From: Angelakisella sp.
GTDB taxonomy: Bacteria; Bacillota; Clostridia; Oscillospirales; Ruminococcaceae
Reading direction: 5' to 3'
Assembly: GCA_022794295.1 (NCBI GenBank)
Contig: JAAWEO010000005.1
Coordinates: 1-29,832, forward strand
Length of the DNA stretch: 29,832 nt
Shown: one piece after another, positions 12,417 through 20,028 of the stretch
Position numbering within the stretch: the first letter of the stretch is position 1
How the letters are laid out: each line of letters begins with the position of its first letter
Notes under the pieces: generated by a model
Databases searched by the model: none
What the model saw: the letters and a program-made list of their open reading frames with translations, nothing else
Told to the model about the DNA's origin: nothing
Translations under genes and position numbers: made by a program

Positions 12417-13029
12417 CCCTTATCAGGTACTGGGGATTTCTTCCAATGCTACCGATGATGAAGTGAAAAACGCCTACCGCCAGCTTGCCCGGAAATATCA
12501 TCCGGACAACTATGTGGACAATCCCCTGGCGGACCTTGCCACCGAAAAGATGAAGGAGATCAACGAGGCCTACGACGAGATCCAGCGCCGCAGGCGGGGG
12601 GGCGGCCAGGGACCGGCCTCCCAGTCCTACGGCGGGGACCAGGGCTATGACTGGGGGCAGGCCCAGTACGCCCCGCCCTCCCAGCTGGATGACATCCGCC
12701 GGATGATCCAGAACGGGCGGCTGCCGGAGGCGGAGGAGCTTTTGGAGGGCATTCCCCAGCAGCGGCGGGACGGGGAATGGAACTACCTGATGGGCACCAT
12801 CTACTACACCAAGGGGTGGCTGGACAGCGCCATAAACTATTACGCCGCCGCCTGCCGCCTTAGTCCGGGGAACCTGGAATACCGGGCGGCCTACCAGCGG
12901 CTGATGCAGCAGCGGCAGTACGGGGCCTATACCACCACCGCTGCCGCCTGCGACTGCTGTGAGATCTGCTCCACCATCTACTGCTGCTCCAGCTGCTGCA
13001 GCTGTATGGGCAATGGCTGCGGCTGCTGA
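12409..13029 (+). CDS. J-domain protein with TPR-like segment and cysteine-rich tail
   Basis: This 206-residue protein starts at ATG 12409, with AAAAAGGAG before it. The J domain spans residues 3-60, with YQVLGISSNATDDEVKNAYR, the HPD motif at 31-33, and EINEAYDEIQ. This surface stimulates DnaK ATPase. A Gly/Gln/Tyr linker (64-90) follows. A tetratricopeptide-like pair of helices is at about 92-165 (YLMGTIYYTKGWLDSAINYY, then AAACRLSPGNLEYRA). Residues 181-206 hold 11 cysteines, ending GNGCGC. There is no classical DnaJ zinc finger or C-terminal substrate domain, so this is a specialised co-chaperone. The neighbours are DUF5685 and a membrane protein. Confidence 0.9.
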   Translation: MADPYQVLGISSNATDDEVKNAYRQLARKYHPDNYVDNPLADLATEKMKEINEAYDEIQRRRRGGGQGPASQSYGGDQGYDWGQAQYAPPSQLDDIRRMIQNGRLPEAEELLEGIPQQRRDGEWNYLMGTIYYTKGWLDSAINYYAAACRLSPGNLEYRAAYQRLMQQRQYGAYTTTAAACDCCEICSTIYCCSSCCSCMGNGCGC

Positions 13030-13083
13030 CCAGATCCCCCTGCTGACTGCTGTGACTGATTTCTTACTTAAGGAGTTGTTGTT

Positions 13084-13632
13084 ATGAGGTACAAAAGTTC
13101 CCAGGTGGCTGTGGGGGGAATGGCCTCGGGGCTCTGTCTGCTCCTTATGTTTCTCACCGGGATGATCCCCTTTTCCGAGTACGCCTGCCCCACCTTTGCC
13201 GGATTGGTGCTCATTGCCGTGGCGGAGGAAATGGGCCGAAAGACCGCCTTGATCGTCTACGGGGCGGTCTCCCTTCTCAGCCTTCTCCTTACCCCCAGCA
13301 AGGAGGCCGCCATCCTCTTTGTCTTTTTCTTTGGCTACTACCCGGTCATCCGGGCCGTTCTGATGGAAAAGGTGGCGGTCCGGCCGGTGCGGCTGCTTTT
13401 GAAGCTGCTCCTTTTTAACGGGATGATCGTCCTTTCCTACCTGATCGTTATTCATGTTTTGGGCATACCGGATATTCTGGAGGAATTCGGCAGCTTCGGG
13501 CAGTACTCCGCCCTGGTGCTTCTTCTCTTTGGCAACATCTTCTTTTTCGTTTACGACTACACCGTGGGAAATCTTACCGAGGTGTACACGGATTATTTCG
13601 CCCCCAGGTTTCTCCGGCGGGGGCACCGGTAA
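13084..13632 (+). CDS. conserved integral membrane protein of unknown function
   Basis: This 182-residue protein has about five or six transmembrane helices (visible segments near 8-28, 35-48, 55-70, 72-90, 105-128 and 140-158). It starts at ATG 13084, behind AAGGAG. It contains LTGMIPFSEYACPTFAGLV and EAAILFVFFFGYYPVIRAVL, and ends with a short polar tail. The overall look recalls small S-component-like or Clostridial operon membrane proteins; I do not recognise a named family. It is the last gene of the DUF5685/J-domain operon, 54 bases after the J-domain gene. A strong terminator follows. Confidence 0.8.
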   Translation: MRYKSSQVAVGGMASGLCLLLMFLTGMIPFSEYACPTFAGLVLIAVAEEMGRKTALIVYGAVSLLSLLLTPSKEAAILFVFFFGYYPVIRAVLMEKVAVRPVRLLLKLLLFNGMIVLSYLIVIHVLGIPDILEEFGSFGQYSALVLLLFGNIFFFVYDYTVGNLTEVYTDYFAPRFLRRGHR

Positions 13633-13653
13633 TATTCCCCGGCTGCTGCCGGT

Positions 13654-13688
13654 GGGATGGGGGCTTTCTCCCCCATCCTTCTTTTTTT
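13654..13688 (+). terminator. terminator of the DUF5685 operon
   Basis: GGATGGGGG pairs with CCCCCATCC around CTTTCT, followed by TTC and seven T (13682-13688). Confidence 0.92.
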
Positions 13689-13721
13689 GCCCCCGGAGGG
13701 GCAATTTTCTCCATTTCAGAA

Positions 13722-13757
13722 CAATCGGGAGGAAAGCAGAGCAATCGGGAGGAAAGC
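13722..13757. repeat. tandem repeat of 16 bp at 20-bp spacing
   Basis: CAATCGGGAGGAAAGC occurs at 13722-13737 and again at 13742-13757. It lies in the gene-free stretch before the pot promoter and may bind a regulator. Confidence 0.7.
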
Positions 13758-13808
13758 CGCTAAAACCAAAAATTTTTTCCGGTTTTCCAGGTTTTTTCGC
13801 GGAAACTA

Positions 13809-13836
13809 TTGACAAAATCCGAAAATATGATATATT
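13809..13836 (+). promoter_or_regulatory. promoter upstream of the pot operon
   Basis: TTGACA (13809-13814), a 16-bp spacer and TATATT (13831-13836). A second possible start is an extended -10 TGGTACAAT ending at 13944. Confidence 0.65.
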
Positions 13837-13844
13837 TTCAGTTG

Positions 13845-14176
13845 GGCAGCCCCGCATGATTCCTGTTTGCGGCTTGACACCCAAAAATCCCGCCAGGTCC
13901 CTGCCGGTTTGCGGCAGGTATGGGCGAAATTTCTGTGGTACAATCTGTGGATACCGGGATCATGACCGGAGGCGGCTCTTTTTTTGCATCTAAGCAAAAA
14001 CAAAGAAGAAGCGGCAAGGCAATGCCCTGGTCTGGAAGGTGGCGCAAGCCATCCATAGCAAGCCCTTTGCGGGGAATGGGGCCAAAGCCGGGCTGCGTGC
14101 GGAGGGAGAGATCCCTTCCGCATCCATGGGCGCCGGGGACCCCGGCGTACTATCCGCAAAGGGGGATGCATTTATT
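13845..14176 (+). promoter_or_regulatory. long structured leader of potA, class unknown
   Basis: No gene is seen in these 330 bases; potA starts at 14177. Several strong hairpins are visible. CCTGCCG/CGGCAGG is at 13900-13918. A small GGC-GCAA-GCC hairpin lies at about 14041-14050. TGCGGA-GGGA pairs with TCCC-T-TCCGCA around a GAGA loop at 14098-14122. CGCCGGGG/CCCCGGCG is at 14132-14148. It resembles a cis-regulatory leader but matches no riboswitch class I know. Confidence 0.5.
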
Positions 14177-15226
14177 ATGAGTGAGAACGCCATCATCAGC
14201 CTTCGGGGAATCCGGGTGGACTTTGACGGGGAGCCGGTGCTCCACGGTCTGGACCTGGACATTATGGACAAGGAATTTATCACCTTCCTGGGTCCGTCGG
14301 GGTGTGGGAAAACCACCACCCTGCGGATCATCGGCGGCTTTCTGGAGCCGCTGGAGGGTGATATTTTCTTTGAGGGAAAGCGGATCAACGGTCTGCCGCC
14401 CTACAAGCGCCAGGTGAATACCGTCTTTCAGCGGTACGCCCTTTTTCCCCACCTGAATGTCTACGAGAACATCGAGTTTGGGCTGAAGATCAGTAAGCTG
14501 CCGGAAAAGGAGCGCCGCCAACGGGTGGAGGAAGCCCTGGCCCTGGTAAACCTGCGGGGGTACGGCCACCGGAACATCAACCAGATGTCCGGCGGGCAGC
14601 AGCAGCGGGTAGCCATTGCCCGGGCCATTGTCAACCAGCCCAAGGTGCTGCTGCTGGATGAGCCCCTGGGGGCCCTGGACCTGAAACTCCGCAAGGAGAT
14701 GCAGGTGGAGCTCAAGCGCATCCAGCAAAGCCTGGAGATCACCTTCATCTATGTCACCCACGACCAGGAGGAGGCCCTGACCATGTCCGACCGGGTGGTG
14801 GTGATGAAGGACGGGGACATTTTGCAGATCGGTACCCCCCAGGATATTTACAACGAGCCCGCCAACGCCTTTGTGGCGGATTTTATCGGGGAAAGCAACA
14901 TCATTGATGGATTTATGCACAAGGATTTCCTGGTGGAGTTTGCCAACGACCTGTTCCCCTGTGTGGACAAGGGCTTCGACCCCATGGAGCGGGTCCAGGT
15001 GGTCATCCGCCCGGAGGATATCCTGATCCTTCCCGCCGAAAAAGGGAAGATCTCCGGGGTGGTGGAATCGGTGATCTTTAAGGGGGTGCACTATGAGATG
15101 ATGGTGGAGGCCCTGGGCTACCACTGGATGATCCACTCCACCATAAGCGTGGAACCGGGCACCCTGATCGGCATGGATGTGGCCCCGGAGAACATCCACA
15201 TCATGAAGCGCCAGGAGGAGGAATGA
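14177..15226 (+). CDS. potA: spermidine/putrescine ABC transporter ATPase PotA
   Basis: This 349-residue protein has Walker A GPSGCGKTT at residues 39-47, the Q-loop FQRYALFPH near 85, the signature MSGGQQQR at 137-144, and Walker B VLLLDEP at 157-163. The H-loop THDQEEA follows, and a TOBE-like C-terminal domain starts at about residue 270. This is the nucleotide-binding subunit that powers polyamine import. I chose ATG 14177 (SENAIISLRG follows), preceded by AAAGGGGGA. An upstream in-frame extension is compositionally unlike coding sequence. It is the first gene of a tightly packed operon with potB, potC, potD and a glyoxalase-like gene. Confidence 0.95.
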   Translation: MSENAIISLRGIRVDFDGEPVLHGLDLDIMDKEFITFLGPSGCGKTTTLRIIGGFLEPLEGDIFFEGKRINGLPPYKRQVNTVFQRYALFPHLNVYENIEFGLKISKLPEKERRQRVEEALALVNLRGYGHRNINQMSGGQQQRVAIARAIVNQPKVLLLDEPLGALDLKLRKEMQVELKRIQQSLEITFIYVTHDQEEALTMSDRVVVMKDGDILQIGTPQDIYNEPANAFVADFIGESNIIDGFMHKDFLVEFANDLFPCVDKGFDPMERVQVVIRPEDILILPAEKGKISGVVESVIFKGVHYEMMVEALGYHWMIHSTISVEPGTLIGMDVAPENIHIMKRQEEE

Positions 15227-15229
15227 GCC

Positions 15230-16045
15230 ATGAAATTCCGGTACGCTTCCCTCCCCTACCTGGTTTGGTCCGCTGTTTTTGTGCTGGTCCCCCTGGGGCT
15301 GGTGGCGGTATTCGCCTTTACCACCCAGGACGGAGCCTTTACCATTGATAACATCGCCCGGGTCTCCAACTACACCCCGGTGTTTATGCGCTCCGTCTGG
15401 CTGGCGGTCCTGGCCACCGCCATCTGTCTGGGGATGGGCTATCCCCTGGCCTATTTGATGAGCCGGATGAACGGCGTCAGCCAGCGCACCATGGTCATGC
15501 TGATCATGCTGCCCATGTGGATCAACTTTTTGCTGCGCACCTACGCCTGGATGACCCTTCTGGAAAACAACGGGGTCATCAATTCCCTTCTCCGGGCCCT
15601 GGGCTTTGGCACAGTGCGGATGATCAACACCCAGGGGGCGGTGGTGCTGGGGATGGTCTACAACTACCTCCCCTTTATGATCCTGCCCCTTTACTCCATT
15701 ATGACCAAGATTGACAACCGGGTCATCGAGGCCGCACAGGACCTGGGGGCCAACCCCTTTCTTGTCTTTTCCCGGGTGATCTTCCCCCTGAGCATCCCCG
15801 GCATCTCCACCGGGGTCACCATGGTGTTCGTTCCGTCTATCTCCACCTTCATCATCTCCCGGATGCTGGGGGGCGGCTCCAATATGCTGATCGGGGACCT
15901 GATCGACGCCCAGTTTTTGGGCAACGCCTACAACCCCAACCTGGGGGCGGCCATCTCTATGGTGCTTATGGTATTCATCCTGATGGTCATGAGTATCTTC
16001 AACCAGTTTGATGATTCCGAGGACAGGGAGGGGATGCTGATATGA
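15230..16045 (+). CDS. potB: spermidine/putrescine ABC transporter permease PotB
   Basis: This 271-residue inner-membrane permease has six transmembrane helices. The MetI-type EAA loop, EAAQDLGANPFLVFSRVIFP, contacts the ATPase. The N-terminus SLPYLVWSAVFVLVPLGLV and the WINFLLRTYAWMTLLENNG segment are typical of PotB. The start lies three bases after the potA stop, with a GGAGGAATGAGCC ribosome site, and its end overlaps potC by four bases. It pairs with PotC to form the channel. Confidence 0.95.
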   Translation: MKFRYASLPYLVWSAVFVLVPLGLVAVFAFTTQDGAFTIDNIARVSNYTPVFMRSVWLAVLATAICLGMGYPLAYLMSRMNGVSQRTMVMLIMLPMWINFLLRTYAWMTLLENNGVINSLLRALGFGTVRMINTQGAVVLGMVYNYLPFMILPLYSIMTKIDNRVIEAAQDLGANPFLVFSRVIFPLSIPGISTGVTMVFVPSISTFIISRMLGGGSNMLIGDLIDAQFLGNAYNPNLGAAISMVLMVFILMVMSIFNQFDDSEDREGMLI

Positions 16046-16893
16046 GATTTCTGAAGCGTTTTTATGTCGCCCTGGTGATGCTCTTTCTTTACCTCCCCAT
16101 TGGGGTGCTGATCCTGTACAGCTTTAACGCCAGCAAATCCCGCTCGGTCTGGAGCGGCTTTTCCCTGCGGTGGTACCGGGACCTTTTTTCCAACGAGCTG
16201 ATCCTCACCTCCCTGTACAACACCATTGTGGTGGCCCTTTGCGCCTCGGTAATCGCGGCCATTCTGGGCACCGCCGCCGCCATGGGGATCTACTCCATCC
16301 GCAACCGGTGGTTCAAGTCCATGATCATGAATGTCACCTATATGCCCATCCTAAACCCGGAGATCGTGATGGGTGTCTCCCTGCTGCTGCTCTTTGTCTC
16401 GGTGAACCAGATCGGGGCGGGGATCTCCGCCGCCACCGGCATCCCCATGCCGGAGCTGAACCTGGGGTACCTGACCCTGGTCATCGCCCACGTCACCTTC
16501 TGCACCCCCTACGTTATTTTAAACGTGCTGCCCAAGCTGCGCCAGATGGATAAGTATGTCTACGAGGCCGCCCTGGACCTGGGGTGCAGCCCTGTTATGG
16601 CCTTCTTCAAGGTCATCATCCCAGAGATCATGCCCGGTATGGCAACCGGCTTTCTCATGGCCCTGACCTACTCGGTGGACGATTTTATCATCAGCTACTT
16701 TGTCAGCTCGGCCACCTCCCAGACCCTGCCGGTGACCATTGGGGCCATGGTCCGCAAGCGCATCAGCCCGGAGATCAACGCCCTTTCCGCCATTATCTTT
16801 GTGGTGGTGCTGGTGGTGCTTCTGATCATCAACCTGTCCGCCCTGCGCAAGGAGCGGCTTTTACAGAAAAAGCAGGGAGGTGCCGCGGGATGA
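16042..16893 (+). CDS. potC: spermidine/putrescine ABC transporter permease PotC
   Basis: This 283-residue permease of the same MetI type has six helices. It contains YLPIGVLILYSFNASKS near the start, the cytoplasmic EAA loop YEAALDLGCSPVMAFFKVII, and LMALTYSVDDFIISYFVS, the standard PotC signature. It overlaps potB (ATGA) and potD (4 bases), showing strict translational coupling. Confidence 0.95.
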   Translation: MRFLKRFYVALVMLFLYLPIGVLILYSFNASKSRSVWSGFSLRWYRDLFSNELILTSLYNTIVVALCASVIAAILGTAAAMGIYSIRNRWFKSMIMNVTYMPILNPEIVMGVSLLLLFVSVNQIGAGISAATGIPMPELNLGYLTLVIAHVTFCTPYVILNVLPKLRQMDKYVYEAALDLGCSPVMAFFKVIIPEIMPGMATGFLMALTYSVDDFIISYFVSSATSQTLPVTIGAMVRKRISPEINALSAIIFVVVLVVLLIINLSALRKERLLQKKQGGAAG

Positions 16894-18134
16894 AATGGTT
16901 CTCCTTCTTTCTTGCCCTCTGCCTGGTCCTTCCCCTGCTCCTTGTTCCCGCCTGGGCACAGGAGCTGGATCAGTCCTCTATGGATCTTGACTACTACACC
17001 CGGTACAAGGGCCAGGGGCGCTCCCTGAATGTCTACAACTGGGGGGAGTACATCTCTGACGGGTCCGATGACAGCCTGGATGTGAACAAGGCCTTTGAGG
17101 AGCTCACCGGCATCAAGGTGGTCTACTCCACCTTTGATACCAACGAATCCCTTTACGCCAAGCTGAAAACCGGGGGAAGCAGCTACGACATCATCATCCC
17201 CTCCGACTACATGATCGCTCGGATGATCGCGGAGGAAATGCTCCTTCCCCTGGACCTTACAAACATCCCCAACTTCCAGACCTCCATTGGAGAGCGGTAT
17301 CAAAACCCAAGCTACGACCCGGAAAACCGGTACTCGGTCCCCTATACCTGGGGGACGGTGGGGCTTATTTACAACTCCACCCTGGTGGGCGAGGACGAGG
17401 TCATCGACAGCTGGGGCTGCCTTTGGGACCCGGTGTACAGCGGGAATATGCTGATGTTCAGCAATTCCAAGGACGCCTTTGGGGTGGCCTTTAAGCTGCT
17501 GGGCTACCCCATCAACGCCGAAAGCCGGGAGCAGCTGGACCGGGCCACCCAGCTGCTCAAGGAGCAGAAGCCCCTTCTCCAGGCCTATGTCATGGACGAG
17601 ATCTTCGACAAAATGACCGGCGGGGAGGCTGCCCTGGCCCCCTACTACGCCGGGGACGCCGTGACCATGATGGAGGACAACCCGGACCTGCGCTTTGTTG
17701 TCCCCAAGGAGGGCTCCAACATCTTTACCGATGCCATGTGCATCCCCAAGGAGGCTAAAAACAAGGAGCTGGCCGAGATGTACATCAACTTTATGCTGGA
17801 GCCGGAGGTGGGGCTGGCTAACATTGAGTACATCGGCTACTCCACCCCCAATGACCGGGTCTATGAGCTGCTGGACGACGAGGTAAAAAACGACCCGGTC
17901 CGCTACCCTGACCAGGAGCTGCTGGACAACTGCGAATATTTTGTAAACCTCCCCCCCGACCTTGCCGCCTACATGGACGAAAAGTGGACCGAGCTTCTCT
18001 CTGCTGACGAACGGTACAGCCGGATGCTCATGCCGCTGGTGATGCTGGGCTGCATCATTGCTACCATCACCCTGAACACCGCCCGGGCCCTGCGAAAGGC
18101 CCGGCTTACAACGGGAAAGGAGCCGATTTTATGA
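16890..18134 (+). CDS. potD: PotD-like polyamine-binding protein with C-terminal membrane anchor
   Basis: This 414-residue protein starts at ATG 16890, overlapping the potC stop. Residues 1-23 are a signal peptide ending AWA-QE. The binding protein follows: NVYNWGEYISDGSDD, YDIIIPSDYMIARM, PYTWGTVGLIYN and APYYAGDAVTMMEDNP, all typical of PotD. Secreted binding proteins of Gram-positive bacteria are usually lipoproteins, but the signal has no lipobox cysteine. Instead residues about 379-397 form a hydrophobic helix (MLMPLVMLGCIIATITLN) followed by basic residues, so the protein appears tethered by its C-terminus. The bound ligand is presumably spermidine or putrescine, from operon context. 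Confidence 0.92.
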   Translation: MKWFSFFLALCLVLPLLLVPAWAQELDQSSMDLDYYTRYKGQGRSLNVYNWGEYISDGSDDSLDVNKAFEELTGIKVVYSTFDTNESLYAKLKTGGSSYDIIIPSDYMIARMIAEEMLLPLDLTNIPNFQTSIGERYQNPSYDPENRYSVPYTWGTVGLIYNSTLVGEDEVIDSWGCLWDPVYSGNMLMFSNSKDAFGVAFKLLGYPINAESREQLDRATQLLKEQKPLLQAYVMDEIFDKMTGGEAALAPYYAGDAVTMMEDNPDLRFVVPKEGSNIFTDAMCIPKEAKNKELAEMYINFMLEPEVGLANIEYIGYSTPNDRVYELLDDEVKNDPVRYPDQELLDNCEYFVNLPPDLAAYMDEKWTELLSADERYSRMLMPLVMLGCIIATITLNTARALRKARLTTGKEPIL

Positions 18135-18499
18135 CCTTCCAAATGGTACACAACAACATCAATGTCTTTGACCTGGAAAAGAGCGTGACCTTCTACAAGA
18201 CCGCCCTGGGGATGACCGAGGTCCGGCGAAAGGCCGCCGGCGATGGCAGCTTTGTTCTGGTCTTTCTGGAGGACGGGCGTTCCGGCCACCAGGTGGAGCT
18301 CACCTGGCTGCGGGACCGGAAGGAGCCCTACAACCTGGGGGACAACGAGATCCACATGGCTATGTCCACCGAGGACATTGCGGCCGCCCTGGCCTTCCAC
18401 AAGGAGCTGGGGTGTGTCTGCTACGAAAACCCCGATATGGGCATCTATTTCATCAGCGACCCCGACGGCTACTGGACCGAGATCGTTCCGGCAAAATAA
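18131..18499 (+). CDS. VOC-family (glyoxalase I-like) protein
   Basis: This 122-residue protein begins MVHNNINVFDLEKSVTFYKT and ends YFISDPDGYWTEIVPAK. The four expected metal ligands of glyoxalase I are in place: His7, Glu56 (QVELTW), His75 (IHMAM) and Glu117 (YWTEIVP). It probably converts the hemithioacetal of methylglyoxal and a thiol to a lactoyl thioester, though the thiol is unknown because Clostridia generally lack glutathione. It overlaps potD by four bases and is thus the fifth gene of the pot operon. Confidence 0.9.
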   Translation: MTFQMVHNNINVFDLEKSVTFYKTALGMTEVRRKAAGDGSFVLVFLEDGRSGHQVELTWLRDRKEPYNLGDNEIHMAMSTEDIAAALAFHKELGCVCYENPDMGIYFISDPDGYWTEIVPAK

Positions 18500-18521
18500 A
18501 AGCCTGTTCCCCGTCTCTCTG

Positions 18522-18549
18522 CCCCCTCCCCTACCCCGGGAGGGGGTTT
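18522..18549 (+). terminator. terminator after the pot operon
   Basis: CCCCCTCCC (18522-18530) pairs with GGGAGGGGG (18538-18546), followed by TTTATCTTT. The T-run is weak. Confidence 0.6.
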
Positions 18550-18616
18550 ATCTTTGGGATGCGGCCCGGGGAAATGAATTTTTTGTAAAACTCCTGGCCT
18601 GTCTCCCCCTCCCCTA

Positions 18617-18645
18617 TGGAAATTCCTCCCGGAGTTGTGTATAAT
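18617..18645 (+). promoter_or_regulatory. promoter of yfmF-yfmH
   Basis: A perfect TATAAT lies at 18640-18645, 17 bp downstream of a weak -35 TGGAAA. The transcript would begin about 75 bases before yfmF. Confidence 0.5.
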
Positions 18646-18726
18646 AGGAAGGTATACCGGCGGACAGGGAGCTTCCCCCGCCGGAAAAAGACGATCCAAA
18701 ATCTATGCAGAACAGGGAGCGAGTGA

Positions 18727-20028
18727 ATGAACCAGGAGCTGAACCGGGTCCGGCTGGGGAACGAGGTCTACTTTACCAGCATCCGGGACCGGAAATTCAA
18801 GCATAACTGCATCAGCATCAGCCTTTTGACCCCCCTGGAGAAGGAGACCGTTACGGTAAACGCCCTTCTCCCCTACCTCCTGCGCCGGGGAAGCAAAAAC
18901 TGCCCCGATTTTACCGAGCTGGAAAAGAGCCTTTGCGAATTGTACGGCGCGTCCCTCAGCGCCGAGGTGGGAAAGACCGGGGAGCGGCAGATCCTCAGCT
19001 GCTCCATTGTGGGCATCGACGACCGCTTCGCCCTGGAGGGGGAAAGCATCTCCGCCGGGTGCGCCCGGCTGCTGGGAGAGATCCTCCTGGCCCCCAACAT
19101 CACCCACGGGGCCTTCCCCGAGGAGGATGTGCGGCTGGAGCGGCAGAACCTGATCGATACCATCCAGGCGGATATTAACGACAAGCGGGCCTACACCATC
19201 AACCAGTGCCGCGCCCTGATGAACGAGGGCCACCGCCTGGCTATCCCCAAATACGGCTGGGCAGATAAGGCCGGGGAGATCACCCCCCAGGCGGCCGCCC
19301 GGCAGTACGCCAGCCTTATTGACACCGCCCGGATCGAGATCATCTTTGTGGGCTGCGGCTCCCCGGAGGGCGCCAGGGATGAGTTTGCCCGGCTGTTCGG
19401 CAGCCTTGACCGGCACCCCCAGCCCTTTACCCCCCAGCCCATTGTGGAGACCGCCGCCGCTGTAAAGGAAAAGACGGTGGAAATGGAGTTCGCCCAGTCC
19501 AAGATGGCGCTGGGCTTCCGCACCGGCCATTTGGCAAGCAAAGGGGAAGTTGACGCTATGAAGCTGATGACCTTCCTCTACGGGGGAAGCCCCTTTTCCC
19601 GGCTGTTCGTCCACGTGCGGGAGGAAAAGAGCCTTTGCTACTACTGCGCCGCCCGGTTTGACCAGATCACCGGCATTATGCTGGTGGATATCGGGGTGGA
19701 GCGCGACAACCAGCCCCAGGCCAGGGCCGCCATCCTGGAGCAGCTGGACGCCGTTGCCAAGGGGGAGTTTACCAGCGAGGAGCTGGAATCCGCCCGGCTC
19801 TCCTATGTGAACAGCCTGCGCTCTGTTCCGGACAGCCTTTCCGGGCTGGAGAGCTGGTACCTGGGCCAGATCCTCCGGGACGCCAGCGCCACCCCGGAGG
19901 AGGAAGCCGCCGCCATGGGGGCTGTCACCCGGGAGGACGTTATCGCCGCCGCCAAAAAGGTCACCCTGGATACCGTCTACTTCCTTGCCAGCAAGGGAGG
20001 GGAAAAGGAGGAAGCCGCAGATGAATAA
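18727..20028 (+). CDS. yfmF: M16-family peptidase-like protein YfmF
   Basis: This 433-residue protein starts at ATG 18727, behind AGGGAGCG. It has the M16 (pitrilysin-like) fold in two halves, with features such as VNALLPYLLRRGSKNCPDF, LCELYGASLSAEVGKTG and GGSPFSRLFVHVREEKSLCY. In place of the HxxEH zinc motif it has LLRRGSKNCP, so it is catalytically inactive, as expected of the non-catalytic partner. In Bacillus subtilis YmfF and YmfH are required for the 5-aminopentanol modification of elongation factor P. The overlap with yfmH suggests that the two form a complex. No efp is visible in the window. Confidence 0.92.
   Translation: MNQELNRVRLGNEVYFTSIRDRKFKHNCISISLLTPLEKETVTVNALLPYLLRRGSKNCPDFTELEKSLCELYGASLSAEVGKTGERQILSCSIVGIDDRFALEGESISAGCARLLGEILLAPNITHGAFPEEDVRLERQNLIDTIQADINDKRAYTINQCRALMNEGHRLAIPKYGWADKAGEITPQAAARQYASLIDTARIEIIFVGCGSPEGARDEFARLFGSLDRHPQPFTPQPIVETAAAVKEKTVEMEFAQSKMALGFRTGHLASKGEVDAMKLMTFLYGGSPFSRLFVHVREEKSLCYYCAARFDQITGIMLVDIGVERDNQPQARAAILEQLDAVAKGEFTSEELESARLSYVNSLRSVPDSLSGLESWYLGQILRDASATPEEEAAAMGAVTREDVIAAAKKVTLDTVYFLASKGGEKEEAADE

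Noticed and set aside
12364..13884. 506-codon open frame on the minus strand
   Set aside because: It runs antisense to the DUF5685/J-domain/membrane operon, has low-complexity Gly/Pro/His-rich content, no ribosome site and crosses a terminator. It is a shadow of GC-rich codon use.
14150..15199. 349-codon minus-strand frame opposite potA
   Set aside because: Shadow of the PotA ATPase; no ribosome site or family resemblance.
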